From: Flavobacteriaceae bacterium | Lineage (GTDB): Bacteria > Bacteroidota > Bacteroidia > Flavobacteriales > Flavobacteriaceae | Length of the DNA: 64,000 nucleotides | Direction of reading: 5' to 3' | Assembly: GCA_947453195.1 (NCBI GenBank) | Contig: CANGFO010000010.1 | Coordinates: 50,100-114,099, forward strand | Shown: one piece after another, positions 15,738 through 24,886 of the stretch | How the letters are laid out: every line of letters begins with the position of its first letter | Numbering within the stretch: the first letter of the stretch is position 1 | Made by a program: the position numbers and the translations under genes | The notes under the pieces: model-generated | The model's input: the letters and a program-made list of their open reading frames with translations, nothing else | Told to the model about the DNA's origin: nothing | Database searches by the model: none

Positions 15738-18212
15738 TTATTCTAAAGCATTCAATATTTTTAATCCAAATATAATGGCATCTCCTTGGTAACCATTTTG
15801 GTAAGAACGCACATAATCCAATCGGAATAATCTTGCTTTTCCAACCCCTAAATTATCTAATCCAACCGAAAATTCTTGGTAGGGCTTTCTATCTGGAATA
15901 GCTAAATTATGAAAGCCTAAAACCAATTGCGATTGCAGTTTGTTCAGTAACGGAATTTTATTCATAATGAAACCTTGGTCGTTGTGTTCGATATGGGTTT
16001 CAAAATAACTATTGTTGGTACTTGCTGAATAATAGGGCAAGTTGTTGAATTGATTGGTATAACTTTCACCACCACTAACATGGGTTTGATTACCGTTAAA
16101 GTGTTTGTAATCTACAAAAGATATGTTATCGGCATTAAAGAATTTACCTCCTCTTAAATTGATTTTCATGTCGCCTTTGTTACCAAGGGTGAAATCCTGC
16201 TGAACTCTTGCAGATAGCAAAGTGTATTCGTATTTTTTGTCGGTTGCAGAAAATGTTTTTTCATAACCCAAAGAAACAGTAGGATAGGAGTCATTTCCAA
16301 TATTAAATTTCCCGTCAGGTCTTGTCCAATAGTGTTGCCCAAATTTAATTACGGCTACAACATTAGACTTAATTAAATTGTGTTTTTCAAAAGCAGGAGT
16401 TTCAAAATCATTCGGAAGCAAAGGATTGTTAGAAGAATAAACATTCTCTGATTTTGTAAAACTCTGATCAGTTGTATTACATAAAGGTTTTCTTTCGGAG
16501 TAATCCAAATTGAAATTCATGTTTAATCCGTTTACAATCTCCCTTCCAAAGTTGGCTGCAACAAAATTCTTTTCATACAATTTCATGAAATTGTTTTTAA
16601 ACACCAAACTGCTGAAGGTATTTAACATACTTGAAATAGGATTATTTCCGTTGAATTGATTTACGCTGCTTCCTCCATTTACATATAGTATTGCATTGTT
16701 TATATTATTGAATTTACGAAAATAACTTCCAGTAGCACGTAATTTATTTTCTGAAAAACCGTAGTCAAAATTAGAACCAATTCTGGTGAAAGTTCTTTTT
16801 TCTTCATTTCGTTTGGTATAGGATACACCTGCTTGTGTTTTCCAACCTTGCACCGTGTTGAAGGAGGTTTTCATCAACGGTCCATCGTAATTAATAGACC
16901 ATTTTTTAAAGGAATTCGAATAATTGTAACCCGATATTACATCAAAAACTCTGAATTTATTTCGTTTGCTATCTATAGAATCTAAATAGGTTTTTGACTT
17001 TTTCTTTGTTTGCAGTACATCCTTTTTCAAGTAATCGGTACTTTCTTCAAGTGTTAAAGGAACGGGACGAATAGTGTTCCAAAAAGGATCTTCTTTTTTA
17101 TTGGCATTTGCTTCAAATTTTAAGACCTCATTGGTAAAGGTTTTCTTTTCTAATTTTTCAGGGAAATCAAAATTAGAATATACATAGGTAAATCTTCCGT
17201 TGATGTTGATGCCCAACATTCCAAAATCAAAATCAACTGTTTGGGTGTTTTTAGCCCAAATTTTATTTTTACTATTATAGCTGTAGTTCTGTTTTAAAGT
17301 TAATGTATTCATTGCAGGGTTTTGCATCTGACTTCCTTTTATCGATAATTCTGCGGCATAGATAGCCCAAGTATCATCTACAATATAAATGTAACCATTC
17401 ATTGCTGGTTCGGTTTCTCGTTTGGCTGTTACTTTGATTTTATCTATAATTTTGTTGTTTTCATCAACGAACGAACCGTCAAATTTATATTTGTAATAAT
17501 TAAAAGCGTTGTCTGCAATTGGGGAAACAACTTTTACATTAAAATCTAAATAGTTCTCATAAAAGTCATAATTTACCATAGCGGCATTATTAAAACTGTA
17601 ACCATTATCGTTTCCACTAACTTTGGAGGCAATAATAGTTTCCTTCATTTTATCGGGTTTTTGGAATGTGATTTTAGAAACTGTTTCCGATAAATATAAA
17701 ATACCACTTCTGGTAGAGTCAATCATTTCATCAAAGAAATCTAATTTTTGACCAAGAATTGTTTTGGGCAAGTTTTTTACTCTAAAAATTCCTCTCGAGT
17801 AAAAGTCAGCATTGTATTTGTCTGTTTTTTTGGTATTTTCTTTTTTACTGGCAATAGCATTTTTAATGATTGCAATAGCAGGATTTACTTTATTACTTAT
17901 TGCGACATCCTGTAATTGAATCTCCTCTACTTGTAAAGTGGCATCTACTGAAATTGCCATTTTATCAAACTCAATTACTTTTTTTTCAGTTTTATATCCC
18001 AAATATTTAAAGAGTATAATATAAGTCCCTGGAATTTTAACATTCAATTCGTATTTACCTTGCTCGTTCGAAGTGGTACTTATATAGGTGTCTTTTACAT
18101 AAACATTAGCAAATGCGATGGGTTTTCCTTTAGAGTCGGTTACAGTTCCTTTTACTTGAGCAAAAGAACTAGCTGAGAAAATTAGAACTAATATAAGGAT
18201 AGCTTTTTTCAT
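15738..18212 (-). CDS. DUF5686 outer-membrane protein with carboxypeptidase-like regulatory domain
   Basis: An 824-residue exported protein. The signal peptide ends SSFAQ, and residues about 20-105 form a CarboxypepD-reg-like Ig domain (KGTVTDSKGKPIAFANVYV). The remainder is the DUF5686 family, with many amphipathic strands and a C-terminus typical of outer-membrane barrels (RLFRLDYVRSYQNG near the end). The architecture resembles TonB-dependent receptors without a plug. The transported molecule is unknown. It begins 3 bp after aroQ ends, so the two are probably one transcript. Confidence 0.85.
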   Translation of the reverse strand: MKKAILILVLIFSASSFAQVKGTVTDSKGKPIAFANVYVKDTYISTTSNEQGKYELNVKIPGTYIILFKYLGYKTEKKVIEFDKMAISVDATLQVEEIQLQDVAISNKVNPAIAIIKNAIASKKENTKKTDKYNADFYSRGIFRVKNLPKTILGQKLDFFDEMIDSTRSGILYLSETVSKITFQKPDKMKETIIASKVSGNDNGYSFNNAAMVNYDFYENYLDFNVKVVSPIADNAFNYYKYKFDGSFVDENNKIIDKIKVTAKRETEPAMNGYIYIVDDTWAIYAAELSIKGSQMQNPAMNTLTLKQNYSYNSKNKIWAKNTQTVDFDFGMLGININGRFTYVYSNFDFPEKLEKKTFTNEVLKFEANANKKEDPFWNTIRPVPLTLEESTDYLKKDVLQTKKKSKTYLDSIDSKRNKFRVFDVISGYNYSNSFKKWSINYDGPLMKTSFNTVQGWKTQAGVSYTKRNEEKRTFTRIGSNFDYGFSENKLRATGSYFRKFNNINNAILYVNGGSSVNQFNGNNPISSMLNTFSSLVFKNNFMKLYEKNFVAANFGREIVNGLNMNFNLDYSERKPLCNTTDQSFTKSENVYSSNNPLLPNDFETPAFEKHNLIKSNVVAVIKFGQHYWTRPDGKFNIGNDSYPTVSLGYEKTFSATDKKYEYTLLSARVQQDFTLGNKGDMKINLRGGKFFNADNISFVDYKHFNGNQTHVSGGESYTNQFNNLPYYSASTNNSYFETHIEHNDQGFIMNKIPLLNKLQSQLVLGFHNLAIPDRKPYQEFSVGLDNLGVGKARLFRLDYVRSYQNGYQGDAIIFGLKILNALE

Positions 18213-18215
18213 AAA

Positions 18216-18632
18216 TTATAGTAAAAATGATTGTAGTGCTAACTCATAGCTTTTTAATCCAAATCCAAGAATTACTCCAGAAGCATTTGGAGAAATAAAT
18301 GATTGGTGTCTAAATTCTTCTCTGGCCATTGTATTTGAAATGTGAACTTCAATTACGGGTGTGGTAATGGCTTTTACTGCATCGCCAATTCCTATTGAAG
18401 TGTGGGTGTAGGCCGCTGCATTTAAAATAATTCCGCTATATGTAAAACCTACTTCTTGAATTTTGTTAATAAGCTCACCCTCTACATTGCTTTGAAAATA
18501 GTCTAGTTCGATACTTGGAAATTTTTCTTTTAAGTAAATGAAATAATCTTCAAAAGATTCAACACCATATATAGAAGGTTCTCTTTTACCCAATAGGTTT
18601 AAGTTAGGGCCATTTATTATTGTAACTTTCAT
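18216..18632 (-). CDS. aroQ: Type II 3-dehydroquinate dehydratase
   Basis: Dehydrates 3-dehydroquinate to 3-dehydroshikimate in aromatic amino acid synthesis. The 138-residue length and motifs are diagnostic: INGPNLNLLGKREPSIYG with Arg17 and the catalytic Tyr22, NAAAYTHTS with Asn71, EVHISN with the catalytic His97, and REEFRHQS with Arg108. The enzyme is a cytoplasmic dodecamer in this family. It heads a minus-strand unit with the DUF5686 gene. The neighbouring xerD, separated by an OMP gene, is a common flavobacterial arrangement. Confidence 0.97.
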   Translation of the reverse strand: MKVTIINGPNLNLLGKREPSIYGVESFEDYFIYLKEKFPSIELDYFQSNVEGELINKIQEVGFTYSGIILNAAAYTHTSIGIGDAVKAITTPVIEVHISNTMAREEFRHQSFISPNASGVILGFGLKSYELALQSFLL

Positions 18633-18991
18633 AGAATAAGGTTTTGGTAAAAATAATTAATTTTAGGGATAAACGGTTGAAATGGACTATAAAGTTATAT
18701 GATTAATTATTTTGAATTATGAATATGATAATTTTGGTATTTGAAATAGGGGAATTGTCTAAAAAAAAACCTAATTATTTATTGATTATTGATTTGAGGT
18801 GTTTTTTTTAGCATACAGTTATTAACTCTTATTCATAAGTTATTAACATTGAATTTATCAAATACATTAAAATCAATACTTTAAATGTTATTTAATAGTT
18901 CATTTCTTGTTAATAAGTGATTTTGATGTAGTGAAAAATTAATTGAATATGTATATAAATTTGGCCTATTAACTTTAAACAAAAATTAATT
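18633..18991. other. Intergenic region between aroQ and the OMP gene
   Basis: This 359-bp AT-rich stretch has no credible coding frame. It contains two exact copies of AGTTATTAAC at 18817-18826 and 18838-18847, 21 bp apart, an inverted GTTAATAA near 18909, and a TAAATTTG -7-like element at 18956-18963 ahead of the OMP gene. A matching -33 TTG at normal spacing is absent. The repeats could be operators. Confidence 0.5.
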
Positions 18992-19591
18992 ATGAAAAAA
19001 ATTATTTTAACAGTTGCAGCAGTATTCGCTTTATCGTTTGCTAATGCGCAAGACAAAAAAGAATCAGGATTTGGTTACGCTAAAGGAGACATCGTTTTAG
19101 GTGGTAACATCAAAATGAGTTCATCTACTGATGAAGTTGGTGGTGTTAGTACTAAAACTTCATCTTCAATGATTGGACCAGATGTAGCTTATTTTATCGA
19201 CGATAATTTCGCTTTAGAATTAGGTCTTGCAATTGGTAGTTCAAAAGTAGGTACTACTACAACAGCTACTTCTAACATTGCAGTTGGTGCAAGATATTAT
19301 TTCTTAAACTTAGGTGAGAGATTTAAAACGTACACTAACTTTGGTTTGAACTTTGGTTCAAATGATAACGGAGGTGTTGGTGATAAAACTTCTACTTTAG
19401 GTTTTGGTGCTGGATTAGGAATGAATTATTTCCTTACTTCTAAAGTTGCTATCAACTTTGGTTTAGGAAATGTAATTTCTTATGATTCATCTAAAACTGG
19501 AGATAATAAATCATCTTCAATGAATGTTAACTTGAATGAGTTTAACAATTTCTTCTCTAAACCAACTTTTGGAGTTGCTTACAAATTCTAA
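18992..19591 (+). CDS. Outer membrane beta-barrel protein (porin-like)
   Basis: A 199-residue exported protein. The signal peptide ends SFANAQ, followed by alternating amphipathic strands (DNFALELGLAIGSS, IAVGARYYFLNLG, TLGFGAGLGMNYFLTSKVAINFGLGN) and a C-terminal PTFGVAYKF with the terminal Phe typical of outer-membrane barrels. This fits the small OmpW/OmpX-like barrels common in Bacteroidetes. Its low codon complexity and strong terminator suggest high expression. It is a single-gene unit; no substrate can be assigned. Confidence 0.85.
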   Translation: MKKIILTVAAVFALSFANAQDKKESGFGYAKGDIVLGGNIKMSSSTDEVGGVSTKTSSSMIGPDVAYFIDDNFALELGLAIGSSKVGTTTTATSNIAVGARYYFLNLGERFKTYTNFGLNFGSNDNGGVGDKTSTLGFGAGLGMNYFLTSKVAINFGLGNVISYDSSKTGDNKSSSMNVNLNEFNNFFSKPTFGVAYKF

Positions 19592-19610
19592 TTTTAGTTA
19601 GTTATATACC

Positions 19611-19643
19611 AAAAACCACTCCAGAAACGGAGTGGTTTTTTTT
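19611..19643 (+). terminator. Intrinsic terminator after the OMP gene
   Basis: AAAAACCACTCC and GGAGTGGTTTTT form a 12-bp stem with an AGAAAC loop and a T-run. Confidence 0.92.
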
Positions 19644-19672
19644 ATTGGGTCTTTTCTCGTTACTTTGTAGGT

Positions 19673-20569
19673 ATGAATTGGAGCACTTATTTAAAAAGTT
19701 ACCAGTCTTTCCTTAAAATAGAAAGAGGACTGTCTAAAAACACTATAGCTAACTATACTTTAGATATTGAAAAGCTGTGTTTGTATTTAGAGCAAAATGC
19801 TTTAGCTGTATCTCCAATTAAAATTACAGAAGAAACCATTCAACAGTTTATTTATGCAATTTCTAAAGAAGTAAATGCACGATCTCAAGCCCGAATCATT
19901 TCAGGGCTAAAAAGCTTCTTTTCGTATTTGATATTTGAAGATTATCGAACTGATAGTCCAATGGAGCTTATAGAGGCACCGCGATTGGGCAGAAAATTAC
20001 CAGATACGCTTTCCTTGCAAGATATTGATAATTTAATTGCTGCCATCGATTTATCGAAACCCGAAGGAGAGCGCAACAGAGCCATTATAGAAACTTTGTA
20101 TGGTTGTGGGTTGCGGGTTTCCGAATTGGTTTCTTTAAAAATATCCGATTTATTTTTTTACGAAGGTTTTATTAAAATCACCGGAAAAGGAGATAAGCAA
20201 CGTTTTGTACCCATTAGTGAAGTAACTCAGAAATACATATTGCTTTATCGAAATTTAATTCGGAGTCATCTCCAAATTCAAAAAGGACATGAAGATACTT
20301 TGTTTCTCAATCGCCGTGGCAAACAATTAACGCGAGCAATGATTTTTACAATTATTAAAGAGCTAGCTGTTGCCATAAATCTAAATAAAGTAATAAGTCC
20401 GCATACGCTTCGTCATTCCTTTGCTACGCATTTACTTGAGAATGGCGCAGATTTGCGATCTATCCAGTTATTATTAGGGCATGAATCAATAACCACCACC
20501 GAAATTTATGTGCATTTAGATAGAAAGCACCTTACGCAAATTGTAAATACCTTTCATCCTAGAAAATAA
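19673..20569 (+). CDS. xerD: XerC/XerD-type tyrosine recombinase
   Basis: A 298-residue housekeeping Xer recombinase that resolves chromosome dimers at dif. The N-terminal SAM-like domain (residues about 1-90) has RGLSKNTIANYTLDIEKL. The catalytic domain shows the full set of active-site residues: Arg148 in GCGLRVSEL, Lys172 in GKGDKQR, His244 and Arg247 in PHTLRHSFATHLLENGADL, His270 in LLGHESI and the nucleophile Tyr279. Length and motifs point to XerD/XerC rather than an island integrase. It does not border a mobile element and has its own terminator. Confidence 0.9.
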   Translation: MNWSTYLKSYQSFLKIERGLSKNTIANYTLDIEKLCLYLEQNALAVSPIKITEETIQQFIYAISKEVNARSQARIISGLKSFFSYLIFEDYRTDSPMELIEAPRLGRKLPDTLSLQDIDNLIAAIDLSKPEGERNRAIIETLYGCGLRVSELVSLKISDLFFYEGFIKITGKGDKQRFVPISEVTQKYILLYRNLIRSHLQIQKGHEDTLFLNRRGKQLTRAMIFTIIKELAVAINLNKVISPHTLRHSFATHLLENGADLRSIQLLLGHESITTTEIYVHLDRKHLTQIVNTFHPRK

Positions 20570-20598
20570 AAAAAGCTTGTCAAACGACAAGCTTTTTT
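20569..20598. terminator. Bidirectional terminator between xerD and rny
   Basis: AAAAAGCTTGTC and GACAAGCTTTTT flank an AAAC loop, with T-runs on both strands, so it can serve the two convergent genes. Confidence 0.92.
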
Positions 20599-20618
20599 TA
20601 TTTAATAAAAGGCAACTA

Positions 20619-22181
20619 TTATTTTGCAATATTTACCGCTCTAGTTTCTCTAATTACGGTAATTTTCACCTGACCTGGATAGGTCATTTCTGTTTGTATT
20701 TTTTGAGAAATTTCAAATGATAGGCTAGAAGCCATATCATCAGAAACTTTTTCACTTTCTACAATAACACGCAATTCACGCCCAGCTTGAATAGCATAAG
20801 CATTCTTAACACCGTTAAATCCGAAAGCAATTTCTTCAAGATCTTTTAATCTTTGTATGTAAGAATCCAATACTTGTCTTCTTGCACCCGGTCTTGCGCC
20901 TGATATAGCATCACAAACTTGAATGATTGGAGAAATTAAGTATTTCATTTCAATCTCATCGTGGTGGGCTCCAATAGCGTTGCAAACTTCTTCTTTTTCA
21001 CCATATTTCTCAGCCCATTGCATACCTAATAATGCATGAGGTAAGTCGCTTTCTGCATCTGGTACTTTGCCAATATCGTGAAGTAAACCAGCACGTTTTG
21101 CTAGTTTTACATTCAGTCCAAGTTCAGCTGCCATGATTCCGCAAAGCTTAGAAACTTCGCGAGAGTGTTGCAATAAGTTTTGTCCATAAGAAGAACGGTA
21201 TTTCATTCTACCTACCGTTTTGATAAGCTCAGGATGTAATCCATGAATACCTAAATCAATTACGGTACGTTTTCCTACTTCAACAATTTCTTCTTCGATT
21301 TGTTTGGTAGTTTTAGCAACTACTTCTTCAATTCGTGCCGGGTGAATACGACCGTCAGTAACTAATTTATGTAAAGAAAGTCTTGCAATCTCTCTTCTTA
21401 CTGGATCAAAGCAAGAAAGGATAATAGCTTCTGGGGTGTCATCTACAATAATTTCAACTCCAGTAGCCGCTTCAAGGGCACGGATATTTCTACCTTCACG
21501 TCCAATAATTCTACCTTTCACATCATCCGATTCAATATTGAAAACAGAAACGCAATTTTCAACTGCCTCTTCTGTTCCAACACGCTGAATGGTGTTGATG
21601 ATTACTTTTTTAGCTTCTTGTTGGGCGGTAAGTTTGGCTTCTTCAATAGTATCTTGAATGTGTGCCATGGCCTTAGTTTTGGCCTCCGCTTTTAAGCTTT
21701 CTACCAATTGTTCTTTTGCATCCTCTGCCGATAAACCTGAAATTACTTCAAGTTGCTCCACCTGGCTTTTGTGCATTTTTTCAACCTCTTGGTATTTTTT
21801 ATTTAGCACTTCAAGTTTCGATTCATACTCTGCTGTTTTCGCTTCGTAATCGTCGTTTACTTTCTTAGCTTTAGCTAATTCACTAGAAACTTGAGATTCT
21901 TTATCTCGAATTCTTTTTTCAACTTCGGCCATTTTTTTATCCTTAGATAAAATTTCCTTTTCATGCTCCGATTTTAATTCTAAAAACTTCTCTTTTGCCT
22001 GAAGTAATTTGTCTTTTTTGATATTTTCACCCTCTAGGTTGGCATCTTTTAATATTGATGCTGCGTCCTTTTTGGCACTTTTTAGTAAGTTGGATGCGGT
22101 GCTTTTTTCCAATACTTTAGTGATTGTAAAACCGCCGGCTAATCCACCTACCATTCCGATAATTATAGATACTATATCCAT
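20619..22181 (-). CDS. rny: Ribonuclease Y
   Basis: A membrane-anchored endoribonuclease that initiates mRNA decay. The 520-residue protein has a single N-terminal membrane helix ([15 protein letters not shown]) and a long coiled coil to about residue 200. A KH domain ([20 protein letters not shown]) follows, then an HD domain with the catalytic LLHDIGKV motif and IGAHHDEIE. Length and order are standard for the family. It lies downstream of the probable 6S RNA and zapA on the same strand. Bacteroidetes commonly use RNase Y together with or in place of RNase E/G-type enzymes. Confidence 0.97.
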   Translation of the reverse strand: MDIVSIIIGMVGGLAGGFTITKVLEKSTASNLLKSAKKDAASILKDANLEGENIKKDKLLQAKEKFLELKSEHEKEILSKDKKMAEVEKRIRDKESQVSSELAKAKKVNDDYEAKTAEYESKLEVLNKKYQEVEKMHKSQVEQLEVISGLSAEDAKEQLVESLKAEAKTKAMAHIQDTIEEAKLTAQQEAKKVIINTIQRVGTEEAVENCVSVFNIESDDVKGRIIGREGRNIRALEAATGVEIIVDDTPEAIILSCFDPVRREIARLSLHKLVTDGRIHPARIEEVVAKTTKQIEEEIVEVGKRTVIDLGIHGLHPELIKTVGRMKYRSSYGQNLLQHSREVSKLCGIMAAELGLNVKLAKRAGLLHDIGKVPDAESDLPHALLGMQWAEKYGEKEEVCNAIGAHHDEIEMKYLISPIIQVCDAISGARPGARRQVLDSYIQRLKDLEEIAFGFNGVKNAYAIQAGRELRVIVESEKVSDDMASSLSFEISQKIQTEMTYPGQVKITVIRETRAVNIAK

Positions 22182-22203
22182 GTTTTGATTTAAAAAATTA
22201 TAT

Positions 22204-22368
22204 AAAAAAAAACCTACATTAATTGCTTGAATAAACTCGATAAGACAAGTTTTGAGTTAACTCGTTGTTCAAGTTTCCCACATAAAGCGGGCATACTATA
22301 GTAACGATGATTCACTCATTTTAATTTGTTAGTGTTGAGTTTACCAAAAATGAACTAATGTAGGCAGT
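22204..22368 (-). ncRNA. ssrS: Probable 6S RNA (SsrS)
   Basis: The 224-bp gap between zapA and rny contains no ORF but a long folding element on the minus strand. CCTACATTA and TAATGTAGG form a closing stem, TAAACTC/GAGTTTA a second stem inside it, and a hairpin with CCCGC...GTGGG lies near the centre, separated by unpaired strands. The 3' side runs straight into a T-run at 22212-22204. A closing stem, large central bulge and apical hairpin downstream of zapA are the hallmarks of 6S RNA, which binds the RNA polymerase housekeeping holoenzyme. The family was assigned by structure and position only. Confidence 0.65.
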
Positions 22369-22405
22369 ATTTTTAGTCTATTTGTAAGAACGTATTTTTG
22401 AAATA

Positions 22406-22696
22406 TTATTTTAGATATTGATCTAATAACTCATTAATTTTTGTCAATCGATCTATAGATTCAGTTCCATCTATAGCATTATCCACATTTTTTTGTTCCA
22501 ATTGAGAAGCAAATTGCAAGGCACACATGGCCAAAACATCTTGTTTATCACGAACAGCATAATTCTCTTCAAATTGCTTAATCATGTTATCAATTTTTTT
22601 GGAAGCACTACGCATCGCTTCTTCTTGAGAGGGATTTACCGTTAACGGGTAAACTCTGTCTGCAATTGATAATTTAATTTTAAGCTTTTCATTCAT
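22406..22696 (-). CDS. zapA: Cell division protein ZapA
   Basis: A 96-residue ZapA: MNEKLKIKLSIADRVYPLTVNPSQEEAMRSASKKIDNMI, with the beta-alpha head, followed by a coiled-coil tail (NYAVRDKQDVLAMCALQFASQLEQ). It binds and bundles FtsZ filaments at midcell. The preceding gene, 4 bp upstream, encodes another small coiled-coil protein that may be a functional partner. The probable 6S RNA follows, recalling the zapA-ssrS order in proteobacteria. Confidence 0.92.
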   Translation of the reverse strand: MNEKLKIKLSIADRVYPLTVNPSQEEAMRSASKKIDNMIKQFEENYAVRDKQDVLAMCALQFASQLEQKNVDNAIDGTESIDRLTKINELLDQYLK

Positions 22697-22700
22697 AGTC

Positions 22701-22991
22701 TTAATCTGCTATCTGTGAAATACAGTAATCTATTTCTCTAATTAATGAATTTATTTTAAGCTTCGTATCTCTTTTATAATCTTCACTGCCAAGTAGTGAA
22801 TTGGTTATTTTTAATGTTTCAATATCTTTTTTTAGTTGCTCAATAACTAAATTCTGATTTTGATTTGACCCCACTGAAATGTTAAGTTTTTTTTCTAACT
22901 CTTGCTTTTTTTCTTCTAAACTGTTGATTTTCAAAAACAATTTTTGAATTTTATTTTCAAGAGTATCTATAATTTCGGTGATTTCACTCAT
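22701..22991 (-). CDS. Small coiled-coil protein upstream of zapA
   Basis: A 96-residue protein made almost entirely of a coiled coil (IQKLFLKINSLEEKKQELEKKL, then LVIEQLKKDIETLKI), ending with LKINSLIREIDYCISQI. It resembles small division factors such as ZapB in size and heptad pattern, though there is no clear sequence identity. Tight spacing to zapA (4 bp) supports a shared role in Z-ring assembly as an inference. Confidence 0.6.
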   Translation of the reverse strand: MSEITEIIDTLENKIQKLFLKINSLEEKKQELEKKLNISVGSNQNQNLVIEQLKKDIETLKITNSLLGSEDYKRDTKLKINSLIREIDYCISQIAD

Positions 22992-23019
22992 CTATAACAC
23001 TATTCATTACTTAATCTTA

Positions 23020-23050
23020 CAAATTTATAATTCCTAATCTATTAAAGCAA
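23020..23050 (-). promoter_or_regulatory. Bacteroidetes-type promoter for the coiled-coil/zapA unit
   Basis: The minus strand has TTG at 23050-23048, a 20-bp spacer and TAAATTTG at 23027-23020, close to the consensus. It lies about 30 bp before the ATG at 22991. Confidence 0.6.
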
Positions 23051-23187
23051 TATTTTTTGCTAAAAAAAATATTTATTTTTTATTTATCCGATAACATTTT
23101 GGATAATAAGAACTTGAAAAAAAACATTTTGGTAATTTTTTTGTATCTTTCTTATTTTGTAAATTAGCCAAATACCTTTAATTGTTC

Positions 23188-24876
23188 ATGAAATTTATAT
23201 TAAGTTTTCTATTCGTCACCTTTTTTTCTTTTGCACAAAATTCGTATCCACAAGATTATTTTGTTCAACCTTTGGAAATTCCCATGCAGCTTTCTGGAAA
23301 TTTTGGAGAATTACGTCCCAATCACTTTCATGCCGGTTTTGATTTTAAAACAAATCAAAAAGAAGGATTAAATGTTCATGCTTCTGCAGAAGGTTATGTG
23401 TCTCGAATTAAAATTGCATCTAATGGTTATGGAAAAGCAATTTATATAACGCATCCCAATGGATACACTTCGGTTTATGGACATCTTCAAAAAGCCGTTG
23501 GCGTCATTCAAGATAAAATTGAAGCATTGCAATATGCTGCAAAAAGTTATGAAATAGAAGCTTATTTAAAACCAAATGAATTGCCGATTACAAAAAATCA
23601 AATTATAGCCATTTCGGGAAATACAGGAGGTTCTGAAGGACCGCATTTGCACTTTGAATTCAGAGATAGTAAAACGGAAAAAATAATCAATCCCTTATTT
23701 TTTGGATTGGATTTGAAAGACACAAAAAAACCAATAGTTTCAGGAGTTTATGTGTATCCAATAGATGAGAATTCGGTAGTGAACGAATCTAAAATTCCCG
23801 TGATTTTGAGTTTGTCTTTGCAAAAAGACGGTACCTATATTTCCGATAAAGTTATGGCTTCGGGCAGGATCGGATTTGGAATCAATGCGGTAGATTGGGA
23901 TGATGTTTCCTACAATGCCAACGGAGTTTATAAAACCCAATTAATTTCAAACGGAACACCAATATTTGGTTATGAATTGGATGAAATGCTTTTTGATGAT
24001 GCCCGATATGTGAATGCTTTTATTGATTATTCAAGGTATAAAAAATCACACCAACGTGTTCAAAAATTATTTATGAAATATGCCTATAATTGGACTAATA
24101 TTTATCAAAATGTAGCTAACGGAATTTACGATGTCACTCCCAATTTCACTAGCAATCAAAGAATTGAAGTGTCTGATTTTTTTCAGAATAAAACAGTTAT
24201 TACGATACCGATTCAATATTCCAATCAAGTGGCAAAAGTGCAAAATCCATTAAAACCAACGAAGTATTTAGTCAAAGCAAAAGTGGATGCCAATTTTGAA
24301 AAAGAAAACTATTCGGTTTATTTCCCTTCTGGAACATTCTACGATGATTTTTATTTGAATTTTGAAGTAAAAAATAACATTTTATACCTACATGATGATG
24401 TTGTTCCTGCTCACACAAATTTTACTATTACCGCAACCGATGATAAGTACTCTGATGACGATAAGAAACAAATGTTTTTGGCTTCTTATAATGGAAAGAA
24501 ATGGGTATTCAATCCCACAAAATTAAACGGAAACACGTTTACTTGTAAATCAAAAACATTAGGTCAGTTTGCCTTAATGAAAGATACCCTTGCTCCAAAA
24601 ATTAAAATTGATAAAAATATAGAGAGCAAATGGATTAGCGATCAAAAAAGTATCAGCCTCACTATAACCGATGATTTTTCGGGAGTTAAAACTTACAATG
24701 GTTATCTTAATGATCAATGGATTTTATTTGAATATGAGTCTAAACTGAATAAAATTACGCACATCTTCAAGGATAATCTGCTTTTAGAAGGTGCCAATAA
24801 ATTGAAAGTTATAGTGACAGATAATGTAGGAAATTCCACTATCTTTGAAACGCAATTTAATAGAAGTCAAAAATAA
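23188..24876 (+). CDS. M23 family metallopeptidase
   Basis: A 562-residue exported peptidase. From the ATG at 23188 the signal peptide reads MKFILSFLFVTFFSFAQ; an upstream in-frame TTG is less likely. The LytM/M23 zinc site is complete, with NHFHAGFDF providing His48 and Asp52 and GPHLHFEF providing the second His pair (His153, His155). M23 enzymes cut peptide cross-links in peptidoglycan. After the catalytic domain the remaining 380 residues contain beta-rich repeats that probably target the wall or a partner. It overlaps the possible long form of the following TonB-dependent receptor gene. Confidence 0.9.
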   Translation: MKFILSFLFVTFFSFAQNSYPQDYFVQPLEIPMQLSGNFGELRPNHFHAGFDFKTNQKEGLNVHASAEGYVSRIKIASNGYGKAIYITHPNGYTSVYGHLQKAVGVIQDKIEALQYAAKSYEIEAYLKPNELPITKNQIIAISGNTGGSEGPHLHFEFRDSKTEKIINPLFFGLDLKDTKKPIVSGVYVYPIDENSVVNESKIPVILSLSLQKDGTYISDKVMASGRIGFGINAVDWDDVSYNANGVYKTQLISNGTPIFGYELDEMLFDDARYVNAFIDYSRYKKSHQRVQKLFMKYAYNWTNIYQNVANGIYDVTPNFTSNQRIEVSDFFQNKTVITIPIQYSNQVAKVQNPLKPTKYLVKAKVDANFEKENYSVYFPSGTFYDDFYLNFEVKNNILYLHDDVVPAHTNFTITATDDKYSDDDKKQMFLASYNGKKWVFNPTKLNGNTFTCKSKTLGQFALMKDTLAPKIKIDKNIESKWISDQKSISLTITDDFSGVKTYNGYLNDQWILFEYESKLNKITHIFKDNLLLEGANKLKVIVTDNVGNSTIFETQFNRSQK

Positions 24877-24886
24877 TACGATTCAT

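Noticed and set aside
19673..20569. XerD-like recombinase as the enzyme for the cassette islands
   Set aside because: All motifs and the length fit the housekeeping Xer recombinase, it sits 24 kb and 40 kb from the two islands, and no linker flanks it. It cannot be excluded but there is no evidence for it.
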